NCBI GenBank assembly: GCA_000620205.1
Contig: JHVP01000002.1
Location: 186,001-250,000 of the forward strand
Length of the DNA: 64,000 nt
Direction of reading: 5' to 3'
From: Geodermatophilaceae bacterium URHA0031
GTDB lineage: Bacteria > Actinomycetota > Actinomycetes > Mycobacteriales > Geodermatophilaceae
Positions 36,088-44,879 of this stretch are shown here, one piece after another (the first letter of the stretch is position 1; every line of letters starts with the position of its first letter). The translations under genes were made by a program, and so were the position numbers. Below the pieces are notes generated by a model. That model was not told where the DNA came from. It saw nothing but the letters and a program-made list of their open reading frames with translations, and ran no database searches.

Positions 36088-37560
36088 ATGAGTGCACCGA
36101 AGGAGACGCCGCCCGGGCGCCGACGGGCGTGGTGGACGGGGGCCGGGGTCGGCGCCGCCGTCCTGCTGGTCGCGCTGGCCGTGCTCGCGCTGCTGCCGCG
36201 GACGGCGAGCGCCACGGCGAGCCTGACGGTCACCCCGCGCACGGAGGCCGGGGCGGACGCGGCCCTGCTGCTCGCCGACCGCTACACCGCGCTGGCCGGC
36301 TCCACCGCCACGCTGCGGACCGCCCGCGAGGGCGCACCGGCGCTGGCCGACGTCGCGCTGGACGACCTCGCCGCGGGCGCCCGCGTCACCCGGGTCGACG
36401 GCGCCACGATCGCCGTCCGGGTGGCGCTGCCCGACCGGGGCACCGCCGCGGCGGCCGCCGACGCGGTCGTGGACACGCTGGTCGCGCAGGGCAGCGACGA
36501 GGACCTGGTCGACGTCGAGCGTGGCGCCGACGCCACCGCGTCGCGCGCCGTCCCCTCCCCCGACGTCCCCCGGTGGTCGGCCGTCGCGCTGCTGGTCGCC
36601 GTGGCGTGCGGGTTGACCGCCGCAGCGCTGGCCGGACGCGGCGGCCGTCGCACCGCGGCTGCCCCGGCAGCGGCCGACCCGGTCGGGAGCCCCGCCCCGG
36701 TGGTCGACGACCTGCCCGGCTTCCTGGAGCGCCCGCCCGGCTCGGTCCCCGCCCTGCCCGTGGCGCCGAGCGCACCGGCGCGCGCCACGGCGACCGTCGC
36801 ACCGGCCGCGGCGCCCGGTGCGACGGCGCTGCTCGCCCGGCACGCCGCCACCGGAGCGACCGTCGCGTCGGTGCTGGCGCTGGTCGGTGCCGCGGTCCTG
36901 GTCGGGACGACCGGTGACGACGACGTGGCGGCCGGGCCTGGCCGCCCGGTCAGCGCCGCCCGGCCGGCGGTGACCGCCACCGCCTCCCCCGGGACCGCAC
37001 CGCCGACCACCCCCGCCGCCGTCCCCGCGCCGGCCGGCGAGACCGCGGCGGCTGCACTGGCCCTCCAGTCGGTACCGCTCGGCCCGAGCGGCGCGGCCGC
37101 CAGCGTGACGTTCGAGGGCGTCGTCCTGGAGCCGCGCGCCGTCGGGCTGACCGTGACCTATCCCAGCGTCAGCGTCACCACCGACGGGCGTCGGGCGCTG
37201 GCCCACGTGCGGCTGCCGACCTTCAACTGCCTCACCACCGAGCCCCCGGCCGACCCGGTGGGCGCCGGCTGCGCCCCGTCGCTGACCGAGTACGCCGACC
37301 TCGCCGACCCGGGGCTGCAGGTCTCCCGGGACGGCGACCGGATGGACCTGGCCGGGCGATTCGCCACCTACACGCGGCCCAACGGCAGCGCCCCGACCTA
37401 CACCGGCCGGGCGTACCAGCTCAGCGTGGCGGTCACCGCGGCTGGAGCGGCCGCGGTCGCCGGGGCCCCGGTCCCGGCGACCGGTGTGGTGCGGCTCGGG
37501 CTGGACAGCGCCCCGACCACGGCCGACCGCGGGGTCAACGTGCTGCAGCTGCCCGGCTGA
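36088..37560 (+). CDS. Two-helix membrane protein of unknown function
   Basis: A 490-residue protein with an Arg-rich cytoplasmic start, a membrane helix near residues 18-35 (V-G-A-A-V-L-L-V-A-L-A-V-L-A-L-L), an external region of about 120 residues (L-T-V-T-P-R-T-E-A-G-A-D-A-A-L-L-L-A-D-R-Y), a second helix near 165-185, an Ala/Pro-rich linker, a third hydrophobic stretch near 255-275 and an external C-terminal domain with two Cys (F-N-C-L-T-T, G-A-G-C-A-P). The first half recalls chain-length-determinant (Wzz-like) topology, which is only a suggestion. It stands between the zincin-like gene and an unknown gene 9 bases away, convergent. Confidence 0.6.
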   Translation: MSAPKETPPGRRRAWWTGAGVGAAVLLVALAVLALLPRTASATASLTVTPRTEAGADAALLLADRYTALAGSTATLRTAREGAPALADVALDDLAAGARVTRVDGATIAVRVALPDRGTAAAAADAVVDTLVAQGSDEDLVDVERGADATASRAVPSPDVPRWSAVALLVAVACGLTAAALAGRGGRRTAAAPAAADPVGSPAPVVDDLPGFLERPPGSVPALPVAPSAPARATATVAPAAAPGATALLARHAATGATVASVLALVGAAVLVGTTGDDDVAAGPGRPVSAARPAVTATASPGTAPPTTPAAVPAPAGETAAAALALQSVPLGPSGAAASVTFEGVVLEPRAVGLTVTYPSVSVTTDGRRALAHVRLPTFNCLTTEPPADPVGAGCAPSLTEYADLADPGLQVSRDGDRMDLAGRFATYTRPNGSAPTYTGRAYQLSVAVTAAGAAAVAGAPVPATGVVRLGLDSAPTTADRGVNVLQLPG

Positions 37561-37569
37561 GAGACCGGT

Positions 37570-38445
37570 CTACCACCCGGCCAGCTGGCGGGCGGCGCCG
37601 CGGCGGCCGAGCCGGCCCAGGCCGGCCGAGGCGGTGAGCGCCACGGTCGGGGAGCCGAGCTCGCGGCGCAGCCCACCGACGTCGCTCGACCCCCACCACG
37701 GCCAGCGGTCCTCCCCGGTGGGGCGGCGGTCGAGCAGCGTGAGCAGCACGGCGGCCGGCCCGTCGGCCGCCGGGACCACCGCCACCTCCAGCTGGCCGAT
37801 CGCCGCGAGCAGCCGGGCCACGGCGCGCACGAAGGCCCGCTGGCGCTCGGGCACCCGGGCGAGCACGTCGGGCAGCCGGCGCTCCACCTCGGCGGGGTCG
37901 CGGCTGCGGCGCACCTCACCGATGGTGTCCAGCTCGTCGACCAGCCGGCGGCTGCGACTGGTCGCCAGCGACGAGTCGGGCATGGCCGCGGCGAGGCGCC
38001 GCAGCGTGGGGTCCCCCAGCGGCAGACCGGCCAGGTGCAGGGTCCACGGGCTGCGCAGACCGTCGAGCAGGTCGGCGACCCCGTCGGCCAGCCGGCCGGC
38101 GGCCTCGTCGTCGCGCGCGTACAACCGGCCGGTCGGTCGGCCCCCGGGCAACGGCCCCGGGTCCGCGCCCAGCAGGGTGACCGCCGTCGCCGGACCGCGA
38201 CGCCGGCACGACAGCAGCGCCAGCCCCTCGGGAGGAGGACCTCCCTGCTCGACCACCACCGCCCGGGGACGGGCCGGCGGGAAGAGGCGGGCCGATCGGG
38301 CGTTCAGGGTCGCGGTCAACCACGGCCCGGAGGCGGGGACCGGTGCAGCGAGCCGGGACATGAGCGGAGTGGCGGCGCGGATCTCACGGACCACGCGGGC
38401 CCGACCGTCGACGACCCGGGTGGACACGGGTCCAGTCGACCACAT
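37570..38445 (-). CDS. Hypothetical protein
   Basis: Up to 291 residues, no family recognised. The sequence is soluble, Arg/Ala/Leu-rich, with R-L-Y-A-R-D-D-E-A-A-G-R-L-A-D-G near residue 108, P-W-T-L-H-L-A-G-L-P-L-G-D-P-T near 133 and W-P-W-W-G-S-S-D near 250. The last resembles alpha/beta enzymes such as GNAT acetyltransferases but no acetyl-CoA motif is clear. The GTG at 38445 is the longest start; GTG and ATG codons downstream may be the true one. Convergent with the membrane protein gene, whose stop is 9 bases away. Confidence 0.5.
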   Translation of the reverse strand: MWSTGPVSTRVVDGRARVVREIRAATPLMSRLAAPVPASGPWLTATLNARSARLFPPARPRAVVVEQGGPPPEGLALLSCRRRGPATAVTLLGADPGPLPGGRPTGRLYARDDEAAGRLADGVADLLDGLRSPWTLHLAGLPLGDPTLRRLAAAMPDSSLATSRSRRLVDELDTIGEVRRSRDPAEVERRLPDVLARVPERQRAFVRAVARLLAAIGQLEVAVVPAADGPAAVLLTLLDRRPTGEDRWPWWGSSDVGGLRRELGSPTVALTASAGLGRLGRRGAARQLAGW

Positions 38446-38541
38446 CAGGGGCGGCGCCCCCGCGCGGAGGTCGGCCCACCCCCGAGCCGGCGCCTCGTCG
38501 CGCCAGCCGTGCGGAGGGAGGTGGTGCAGAGGTGAGCGAAG

Positions 38542-38601
38542 GGAACGGTCCCCTTCCGGGGGCCCGCCCTGAGCGTGCGAAGCGGTGGGCTACGGGTCCT
38601 T
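38542..38601 (-). repeat. Stop-proximal palindromic element, copy D (whiB terminator)
   Basis: On the plus strand it reads GGAACGGTCCCCT, then CCCGCC, GAGCGTGCGA and GGTCCTT, in the same order as copy B at 27491-27553. On the minus strand it begins AAGGACC two bases after the whiB stop. Confidence 0.6.
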
Positions 38602-38603
38602 GT

Positions 38604-38951
38604 TCAGACGGCGCGACGGCGCAGCCGGCGGCGCTCACGCTCGGACAGGCCGCCCCAGATGCCGAAGCGCTCGTCGTTGGACAGCGCGTACTCCAGGCAC
38701 TCGGTGCGGACCTCGCAGCCGGTGCAGATCTTCTTGGCCTCGCGGGTCGAGCCACCCTTCTCGGGGAAGAACGCCTCGGGGTCGGTCTCGGCGCACAGGG
38801 CCTGCTCCTGCCAGCCCTGGTCGTCGGCGTCCATGCCCGGGAAGACGGCGTCGAAGGTGCCGGCCTTGCCCAGCACGTCCGCTCCGTAGGCGGCCGGCGT
38901 CGACCCTGCTGCTGCGCTCTTGTACTCGCTCAACCACGACACCTCGGCCAT
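38604..38951 (-). CDS. whiB2: WhiB-family iron-sulfur regulator (WhiB2/WhmD type)
   Basis: A 115-residue Wbl protein. The four Cys that bind the 4Fe-4S cluster are C53, C76, C79 and C85 (C-x22-C-x2-C-x5-C), followed by G-I-W-G-G-L-S-E-R-E-R-R-R-L-R-R. The long N-terminus and the neighbourhood of fbiA and DUF3499 correspond to WhiB2 (Rv3260c), needed for septation in mycobacteria and for sporulation septation as WhiB in Streptomyces. GTG 38954 directly precedes ATG 38951; both are behind a GAGGGGA sequence. It is divergent from fbiA by about 300 bases. Confidence 0.9.
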   Translation of the reverse strand: MAEVSWLSEYKSAAAGSTPAAYGADVLGKAGTFDAVFPGMDADDQGWQEQALCAETDPEAFFPEKGGSTREAKKICTGCEVRTECLEYALSNDERFGIWGGLSERERRRLRRRAV

Positions 38952-39250
38952 CACGTTGCGTCCCCTCGCTCCGTCACGGGTGCTCGCCCCGGGCTCTTCC
39001 CGGACCGCCAGCGCCTGATGACAATGTCGGAATTACACGCGTGTCGTTGAGTCGAGGTCAAGTCGGGTCGGTGTAACGAGCGGCCCCATCCGTCCCACCC
39101 GTCACAACTTGTACTGTTGTGGTGACAGCAGACCCCGACACGCCGTGTATCACAGCACCATCTGCCGAGGTCACCGGGCGTGTTTCGTGTAGATCGGCAA
39201 CTGCCCATCCGGTGCACAGTGCACATCTGACTATCAGGCACCATGGTGGC
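38952..39250. promoter_or_regulatory. Divergent whiB / fbiA regulatory region
   Basis: About 300 bases without a gene. It is AT-richer than its surroundings and holds a GTCAC/GTGAC-flanked inverted repeat (39101-39126) and GTGCACAGTGCAC (39212-39224). A TGACTATCAG stretch lies about 15 bases before the fbiA GTG. A long leader for whiB is likely because the AT-rich promoter-like part (39040-39130) is well upstream of it. Confidence 0.5.
39101..39126. promoter_or_regulatory. Operator-like inverted repeat
   Basis: CACAAC (39103-39108) and GTTGTG (39116-39121) are separated by 7 bases, and the outer GTCAC/GTGAC also pair with an offset. It lies in the whiB/fbiA spacer. Confidence 0.4.
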
Positions 39251-40201
39251 GTGCACATCGTCGTTCTCGCCGGGGGCGTCGGCGGCGCCCGGTTCCTCCG
39301 TGGCGTGCTCGCTGCAGTCCCTGCAGCGGAGGTCACCGCCGTGGTCAACACGGGGGACGACGTGACCCTGCACGGGCTCCGGATCTGCCCCGACCTGGAC
39401 ACCGTGATGTACACGCTCGGTGACGGGATCGACGAGGAACGCGGCTGGGGACGACGCGGTGAGACCTGGACGGTCAAGGACGAGCTGGCCGCCTACGGCG
39501 CCGAGCCCACCTGGTTCGGGCTCGGCGACCGCGACCTCGCCACGCACCTGGTCCGCACCCGGATGCTCGACGCCGGGTACCCGCTCTCCGACGTGACCGC
39601 AGCGCTCGCCCAGCGCTGGCAGCCCGGGGTGCGGCTGCTGCCGATGAGCGACCAGCGGGTCGAGACCCACGTCGTCGTCACCGACCCCGACACCGGCCGC
39701 CCGCAGGCCGTCCACTTCCAGGAGTGGTGGGTGCGGCACCGCGCTGCCCTCGACGCGCAGGCCTTCGTCCAGGTCGGGGTCGACGACGCCCGCCCCGCCC
39801 CGGGCGTCGTCGAGGCGCTCACCTCCGCCGACGCCGTCCTGCTCGCCCCGTCCAACCCGGTGGTGTCGATCGGCACCGTGCTGGGCGTGCCGGGCATCCG
39901 GGACGCCGTCCGCGCCGCCGCCGGCCGCGTCGTCGGGGTCTCCCCCATCGTCGACGGCGCTGCACTGCGCGGCATGGCCGACCGCTGCCTGCCCGTGGTC
40001 GGGGTCGAGGTCAGCGCCCAGGGCGTCGGCACGCACTACGGCGCCCGGTCCGCCGACGGCGTCCTGGACGCGTGGCTGGTGCACACCGGGGACAGTGCGA
40101 CGGTGCCGGGCGTCGACGTCCGTGCCGTCCCGCTCCTGATGAGCGACCCCGAGGCCACCCGGGCGCTGGCCCGCGCCGCGCTCGACGCCGCCGGTGTCTG
40201 A
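39251..40201 (+). CDS. fbiA: 2-phospho-L-lactate transferase FbiA
   Basis: A 316-residue CofD/FbiA enzyme joining the phospho-lactyl (or phosphoenolpyruvyl) moiety to the deazaflavin Fo, giving F420-0 or its dehydro form. [12 protein letters not shown] at the start is the nucleotide loop; N-T-G-D-D and [18 protein letters not shown] and S-P-I-V-D-G-A-A-L are typical blocks. The GTG at 39251 begins this conserved part; the frame runs further up to 39119. It overlaps fbiB by 8 bases, so translation is coupled. Confidence 0.95.
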   Translation: MHIVVLAGGVGGARFLRGVLAAVPAAEVTAVVNTGDDVTLHGLRICPDLDTVMYTLGDGIDEERGWGRRGETWTVKDELAAYGAEPTWFGLGDRDLATHLVRTRMLDAGYPLSDVTAALAQRWQPGVRLLPMSDQRVETHVVVTDPDTGRPQAVHFQEWWVRHRAALDAQAFVQVGVDDARPAPGVVEALTSADAVLLAPSNPVVSIGTVLGVPGIRDAVRAAAGRVVGVSPIVDGAALRGMADRCLPVVGVEVSAQGVGTHYGARSADGVLDAWLVHTGDSATVPGVDVRAVPLLMSDPEATRALARAALDAAGV

Positions 40202-41261
40202 GCCCACGCCGGGCATCTCGGTCCACCCGGTGCCGGGGCTGCCGGAGTTCGGACCCGGTGACGACCTCGCCGGGGCGCTGGCCGGCGCAGCTCCGTGGCT
40301 GGCCGACGGCGACGTCCTGGTGGTCACCTCCAAGGTGGTGGCCAAGGTCGAGGGCAACCTGGTCCAGGTCGACCCGGGCACCGACCGGGAGACCGCCCGC
40401 CAGCGCGCCATCGCCGCCGAGACGGTGCGGGTGGTCGCCCGCCGCGGCCCGCTCCGGATCGTGGAGACCCGGCACGGGTGGGTGGTGGCCGCGGCCGGCA
40501 TCGACGCCTCCAACGTCGCCAGCGACGCGCTGGTGCTGCTGCCCGAGGACGCCGACGTCTCCGCCCGGCTGCTGCGCGCCCGGATCCGCGAGCTGCTCGG
40601 GGTCACCGTCGCCGTCGTCGTCAGCGACACCTTCGGCCGGCCGTGGCGGGACGGCGTCAGCGACGTGGCCATCGGCGCGGCCGGGCTGCCCGCGCTGGTC
40701 GACCACCGCGGGGCGGTCGACGCCCACGGCAACCGGCTGGAGACCACCCAGGTGGCCGTGGTCGACGAGCTGGCCGCGGCCGGCGACCTGGTCAAGGGCA
40801 AGCTCGCCGGGGTGCCGGTGGCGGTCGTCCGCGGCCTCGACTTCGCCGCTCCCGACCCGGACCCGGGAGCCCGCCCGCTGGTCCGGCTGGGCCCCGGCGA
40901 CCTGTTCAGCGCCGGCACCCGCGACGTCGTCCCCGGGCGCGCGCCCACCGACCGGCTCACCGCCCGCGAGGGTGCCCTCGCCGCGGCCACCGACGCCTTC
41001 CGGGTCGCCGTCGCCGCGCTGCCCGAGTTCCCCGTCGTCTTCCGCTACGGGCCCGAGGAGGACGGCGACGACGGCGACGCGATCGACGTCCACCTCGCCG
41101 AGCCGGTGACCCCCCGGGCCGCCCTGGCCGTCGGTGCGATCGTCGGCGCGGCCCTGGTGCAGCTCTCCGCCGAGGGCTGGGCCACGCGCTGGCAGCCGGT
41201 GGCCACCCTGGGCGGCAGCGGGCTGGTCGGCCGGCTGCGGATGGGCGCCCCCCTCACCTGA
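40194..41261 (+). CDS. fbiB: F420-0:gamma-glutamyl ligase FbiB with shortened C-terminal part
   Basis: A 355-residue protein. The first 245 residues are the CofE ligase that adds glutamates to F420-0: [38 protein letters not shown] and D-L-F. Mycobacterial FbiB has in addition a nitroreductase-like domain of about 200 residues that reduces dehydro-F420-0; here only about 100 residues follow, with no complete FMN-binding motif. Either the domain is reduced or that activity comes from another gene. It overlaps fbiA by 8 bases. Confidence 0.9.
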   Translation: MSEPTPGISVHPVPGLPEFGPGDDLAGALAGAAPWLADGDVLVVTSKVVAKVEGNLVQVDPGTDRETARQRAIAAETVRVVARRGPLRIVETRHGWVVAAAGIDASNVASDALVLLPEDADVSARLLRARIRELLGVTVAVVVSDTFGRPWRDGVSDVAIGAAGLPALVDHRGAVDAHGNRLETTQVAVVDELAAAGDLVKGKLAGVPVAVVRGLDFAAPDPDPGARPLVRLGPGDLFSAGTRDVVPGRAPTDRLTAREGALAAATDAFRVAVAALPEFPVVFRYGPEEDGDDGDAIDVHLAEPVTPRAALAVGAIVGAALVQLSAEGWATRWQPVATLGGSGLVGRLRMGAPLT

Positions 41262-41293
41262 GGGGGACGTCCGCTCGGCCGGCCGGCGGTCGT

Positions 41294-41299
41294 TAGCGT
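41294..41299 (+). promoter_or_regulatory. -10 box TAGCGT of leaderless rmlC
   Basis: TAGCGT ends 6 bases before the GTG at 41306; no ribosome-binding site lies between. Confidence 0.55.
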
Positions 41300-41305
41300 C
41301 GAGGC

Positions 41306-41908
41306 GTGCAGATCCGCGAGCTCGCCGTTCCCGACTCCTACGTGCTGGACCTGGTGCCGCACGGTGACGCCCGGGGCCGGTTCACCGAGTGGTACCGGGC
41401 GGACGTGCTGGCCGAGGCCACCGGTTTCGGGCTGACCCTGGCGCAGGCCAACCACAGCGTCTCCGCCCGCGGGGCGCTGCGCGGGGTGCACTTCGCGCTG
41501 GTGCCCCCCGGGCAGGCGAAGTACGTGTACTGCCCGGCCGGGAAGGTGCTCGACGTCGTCGTCGACGTGCGGCTGGGCTCACCGACCTTCGGCGTGCACG
41601 ACGCGGTGCTGTTGGACAGCGAGCAGCCGCGGGCGGTGTACCTGGCCGAGGGGCTGGGGCACGCGTTCGTGTCGCTGGCCGACGCGAGCTCGGTGACCTA
41701 CCTGGTGTCCAGCGGGTACTCCCCGGGCCGGGAGTTCGGTGTGCACCCGATGGACCCGGAACTGGACCTGCCGTGGCCGGGCGACGTGGAGTTCGAGCTG
41801 TCCGCGAAGGACCTGGCCGCACCCACCCTCGCGCAGGCCCGCGAACGGGGCCTGCTGCCGACCATCGAGCAGTGCACCGCCCGCTACACCGAGCTCCGCG
41901 CCACCTGA
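41306..41908 (+). CDS. rmlC: dTDP-4-dehydrorhamnose 3,5-epimerase
   Basis: A 200-residue cupin-fold epimerase, third step of dTDP-L-rhamnose synthesis. Family blocks: D-A-R-G-R-F-T-E-W, A-N-H-S-V-S-A-R-G-A-L-R-G-V-H-F (catalytic His), K-V-L-D-V-V-V-D-V-R, G-L-G-H-A-F-V-S-L (second catalytic His region) and Y-S-P-G-R-E-F-G-V-H-P. The GTG start is leaderless by position. It converges on the rmlD-rmlB operon across a triple palindromic repeat. Confidence 0.95.
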   Translation: MQIRELAVPDSYVLDLVPHGDARGRFTEWYRADVLAEATGFGLTLAQANHSVSARGALRGVHFALVPPGQAKYVYCPAGKVLDVVVDVRLGSPTFGVHDAVLLDSEQPRAVYLAEGLGHAFVSLADASSVTYLVSSGYSPGREFGVHPMDPELDLPWPGDVEFELSAKDLAAPTLAQARERGLLPTIEQCTARYTELRAT

Positions 41909-42008
41909 CCACCGAGAGCACGCTTGTGGCGGAGGACCCGACCACCGAAAGCGCGCCTTTGGCGGAGGACGTGACCGCCAAAAGCGCGCCTTTGGCGGTC
42001 AGGACCCG
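41908..42008. repeat. Three tandem 33-base palindromic units between rmlC and rmlD
   Basis: Units at 41908-41940, 41941-41973 and 41974-42008. Each holds a hairpin; in the third, CCGCCAAA and TTTGGCGG pair perfectly around AGCGCGCC. The first unit is the most diverged. The first begins in the rmlC stop codon, and the third contains the rmlD stop, so the array fills the whole space between two convergent genes. Confidence 0.8.
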
Positions 42009-42892
42009 ACGGGCGGGTCAGGGAGGAGGGCGCCGAGGTCGGCCAGGCAGGCCCGGAGCGACTCCTGCCAGGGCGGCAGGGCGGGGAGCCCGGCGGCGGT
42101 CCAGCTGGCCGGGTCCAGCACGCTGTAGGCGGGCCGGTGCGCCGGGCGGGGGAAGGCGTCGGTGGTGGTGGGGAGCACCCGCTCCTGGTCCGCGCCGGAC
42201 AGCTCGAACACCGCGCGGGCCAGCCCGTGCCAGGTGGTCGCGCCGCTGTTGGTGGCGTGCAGCAGCCCGGTGACGCCCGACGCCGCCGCCTGGACCAGCC
42301 CGCGCGCCAGGTCCGCGGACCAGGTGGGGCTGCCGGTCTGGTCGGCGACGACGGAGACCGTGTCCCGCTCGGCCTCCAGACGGAGCATGGTGCGCACGAA
42401 GTTGCTGCCGTGCGCCGCGTAGACCCAGGCGGTGCGGACGACGACCGCGTCCCCACCCGCGGCCGCCACGGCGCGCTCCCCGGCGAGCTTGGTGCGGCCG
42501 TAGGCGGTGCGCGGTGCCGGGTCGTCGTCCACGGCGTAGGGCCGGGTCGCCGTGCCGTCGAAGACGTAGTCGGTGGAGACGTGCACCAGCCGGCCACGGC
42601 CGGCCAGCTCCTGTGCCAGCCAGCCCGGCGCGGCGCCGTTCACCACCTCGGCGGTGGCCTCGTCGGTCTCCGCGGCGTCGACGGCGGTGTAGGCAGCGGC
42701 GTTGACCAGCACCGGACGCCCCGACGCGCCCTCCAGCCAGCGCCGCACGGCCGAGCGCACCTGGGTCTCGTCGGTGAGGTCGAGCTCGGCCCTGCCGAGC
42801 GCGGTGACGTCCTCCCCGGCCAGCACGGCCTGCAGGTCGGTGCCCAGCTGTCCGGTCGCCCCGGTCACCAGCCAGGAGAGGGGCTCGCTCAT
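41999..42892 (-). CDS. rmlD: dTDP-4-dehydrorhamnose reductase
   Basis: A 297-residue extended SDR, final step to dTDP-L-rhamnose. W-L-V-T-G-A-T-G-Q-L-G is the NADPH site; V-N-A-A-A-Y-T-A-V-D-A-A-E, S-T-D-Y-V-F-D-G and Y-G-R-T-K-L-A-G-E (catalytic Y-x-x-x-K) follow, with D-Q-T-G-S-P-T in the second half. ATG 42890-42892 overlaps the rmlB stop by four bases, so rmlB and rmlD form an operon in that order. Confidence 0.95.
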   Translation of the reverse strand: MSEPLSWLVTGATGQLGTDLQAVLAGEDVTALGRAELDLTDETQVRSAVRRWLEGASGRPVLVNAAAYTAVDAAETDEATAEVVNGAAPGWLAQELAGRGRLVHVSTDYVFDGTATRPYAVDDDPAPRTAYGRTKLAGERAVAAAGGDAVVVRTAWVYAAHGSNFVRTMLRLEAERDTVSVVADQTGSPTWSADLARGLVQAAASGVTGLLHATNSGATTWHGLARAVFELSGADQERVLPTTTDAFPRPAHRPAYSVLDPASWTAAGLPALPPWQESLRACLADLGALLPDPPVGS

Positions 42893-43881
42893 GCGCGGGC
42901 GGTGGCGGCGGCCTTGAGCGGTTCCCACCAGGCACGGTTGTCCCGGTACCACTGCACGGTCAGCGCCAGGCCGTCCTCGAAGGACATGCGTGGGGCGTAG
43001 CCCAGCGCGGCGGTCTTGGAGTAGTCCACGGAGTAGCGCAGGTCGTGCCCGCCGCCCCGCGGGTCGACGATGTTGTCCACGTAGCTCCAGTCGCGGCCGG
43101 TGGCCTCGAGCAGCTTCTCGGTGAGCTCCTTGTTCGAGAGCTCCCGGCCGCCGCCGATGTTGTAGAACTCCCCGCTCGCGCCCTGCTCCAGCACCAGCTG
43201 GATGCCGCGGCAGTGGTCGTCGACGAACAGCCAGTCCCGGACGTTGGCGCCCTCCCCGTACAGCGGCACGGGGAGGCCGTCGAGGAGGTTGGTGACGAAC
43301 AGCGGGATGACCTTCTCCGGGAAGTGGTAGGGACCGTAGTTGTTGCTGCACCGGGTGATGGAAATGTCCAGCCCGTAGGTCTGGGCGTAGGCGCGGGCGA
43401 TCAGGTCGCTGCCGGCCTTGGACGCCGAGTAGGGCGAGTTGGGTTCCAGCAGGTGCTCCTCGGTCCAGGAGCCGTGCTCGATGGAGCCGTAGACCTCGTC
43501 GGTGGACACGTGCAGCACCCGGCGGACCCGGTGCCGCAGGGCGGCGTCGAACACCTGCTGCGCGCCCAGGACGTTGGTCAGCACGAACCCGGCCGCACCG
43601 GTGAGGGAACGGTCGACGTGGGACTCGGCGGCGAAGTTGACCACCACGTCGTGCCCGGGGAGGGCGGCGTCCAGATCGGCGGCCGAGCAGATGTCGCCCT
43701 GGACGAACCGGTAGCGCGGGTTGTCCGCGACCGGGGCGAGGTTGGCGAGGTTGCCGGCGTAGGTGAGCTTGTCGAAGACGGTCACCTGCGCGTCCTCGAA
43801 GCCCGGGTAACCACCGGAGAGCATGGTGCGCACGTAGTGCGATCCGATGAAGCCCGCACCGCCAGTGACCAGGATCCGCAT
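42889..43881 (-). CDS. rmlB: dTDP-glucose 4,6-dehydratase
   Basis: A 330-residue NAD-dependent dehydratase, second step of the pathway. M-R-I-L-V-T-G-G-A-G-F-I-G-S-H-Y, F-D-K-L-T-Y-A-G-N, V-V-N-F-A-A-E-S-H-V-D-R-S, V-S-T-D-E-V-Y-G-S and Y-S-A-S-K-A-G-S-D are all present, as are the sugar-binding N-N-Y-G-P-Y-H-F-P-E-K. ATG 43879-43881 lies 7 bases after TACCGT, suggesting a leaderless mRNA. It is divergent from rmlA by about 110 bases. Confidence 0.96.
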   Translation of the reverse strand: MRILVTGGAGFIGSHYVRTMLSGGYPGFEDAQVTVFDKLTYAGNLANLAPVADNPRYRFVQGDICSAADLDAALPGHDVVVNFAAESHVDRSLTGAAGFVLTNVLGAQQVFDAALRHRVRRVLHVSTDEVYGSIEHGSWTEEHLLEPNSPYSASKAGSDLIARAYAQTYGLDISITRCSNNYGPYHFPEKVIPLFVTNLLDGLPVPLYGEGANVRDWLFVDDHCRGIQLVLEQGASGEFYNIGGGRELSNKELTEKLLEATGRDWSYVDNIVDPRGGGHDLRYSVDYSKTAALGYAPRMSFEDGLALTVQWYRDNRAWWEPLKAAATARA

Positions 43882-43888
43882 GGCCTGA

Positions 43889-43894
43889 ACGGTA
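43889..43894 (-). promoter_or_regulatory. -10 box TACCGT of leaderless rmlB
   Basis: Read on the minus strand, TACCGT ends 7 bases before the rmlB ATG, and no purine-rich site intervenes. Confidence 0.55.
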
Positions 43895-43981
43895 ACCAAC
43901 GGGGCGGGTCGGCCGTCCGCGGCGCGACCGACCTCACCCCGGACGACGGGCACCACTGCCGAGCCGGCTCGGCCACCCGCA

Positions 43982-43987
43982 TACGGT
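43982..43987 (+). promoter_or_regulatory. -10 box TACGGT of leaderless rmlA
   Basis: TACGGT ends 6 bases before the GTG at 43994, mirroring the rmlB promoter on the other strand. Confidence 0.55.
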
Positions 43988-43993
43988 CTCCGG

Positions 43994-44860
43994 GTGCGCG
44001 GGATCATCCTGGCCGGGGGAACCGGCAGCCGACTGTGGCCGATCACGCTCGGCGTGAGCAAGCAGCTCATGCCGGTGTACGACAAGCCGATGATCTACTA
44101 CCCGCTGTCCACGCTGATGATGGCGGGGATCCGCGAGGTCCTGGTCATCACCACCCCGGACGACCGCGACGCCTTCGCCCGGCTCCTGGGCGACGGCAGC
44201 CGCTTCGGCATGCGGATCGAGTACGCCGTCCAGCCACGTCCCGAGGGCCTGGCGCAGGCCTTCCTGATCGGCGCGGACTTCCTCGACGGGCAGGCGGCGG
44301 CGCTGGTCCTCGGCGACAACATCTTCTACGGCGCAGGCCTGGGCACCGCGCTGTCCCGGCTCCCGGAGCCCGACGGCGGCCACGTCTTCGCCTATCACGT
44401 CGCCAACCCCGAGGCGTACGGCGTCGTGGAGTTCGACGCCGAGGGCCGGGTGCTCTCGATCGAGGAGAAGCCGGCGACCCCGAAGAGCAACTACGCCGTC
44501 CCCGGCCTGTACTTCTTCGGTCCCGACATCGTCGACGTCGCCCGCGGGATCACCCCCAGCGCACGCGGCGAGCTGGAGATCACCGCGGTCAACGAGCACT
44601 ACCTGCAGGAGGGACGGCTCACCGTCACCGTCCTCGACCGCGGCACTGCCTGGCTGGACACCGGGACCTTCACCTCGTTGCGGCAGGCCACCGAGTTCGT
44701 CTCCGTCGTGGAGGACCGGCAGGGCCTCAAGATCGGCTGCATCGAGGAGGTCGCCTGGCGCAACGGCTGGCTGGACGACGACGGTCTGCGCGCCGCCGCA
44801 GCCCCGCTGGCCAAGAGCGGGTACGGCGACTACTTGGTCGGTCTGCTCGACGCGCGCTGA
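43994..44860 (+). CDS. rmlA: Glucose-1-phosphate thymidylyltransferase
   Basis: A 288-residue nucleotidyltransferase making dTDP-glucose, the first and feedback-controlled step of the rhamnose pathway. The signature [16 protein letters not shown] opens the protein; [34 protein letters not shown] and [10 protein letters not shown] follow. GTG 43994 is leaderless by position. All four rml genes are in 41306-44860, although on both strands. Confidence 0.96.
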   Translation: MRGIILAGGTGSRLWPITLGVSKQLMPVYDKPMIYYPLSTLMMAGIREVLVITTPDDRDAFARLLGDGSRFGMRIEYAVQPRPEGLAQAFLIGADFLDGQAAALVLGDNIFYGAGLGTALSRLPEPDGGHVFAYHVANPEAYGVVEFDAEGRVLSIEEKPATPKSNYAVPGLYFFGPDIVDVARGITPSARGELEITAVNEHYLQEGRLTVTVLDRGTAWLDTGTFTSLRQATEFVSVVEDRQGLKIGCIEEVAWRNGWLDDDGLRAAAAPLAKSGYGDYLVGLLDAR

Positions 44861-44879
44861 GCCCGTCTGCTCGCGGCGG

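Noticed and set aside
41908-42008. Attachment site or CRISPR remnant between rmlC and rmlD
   Set aside because: Units are contiguous without spacers and no integrase lies nearby; a palindromic repeat array is the simpler reading.
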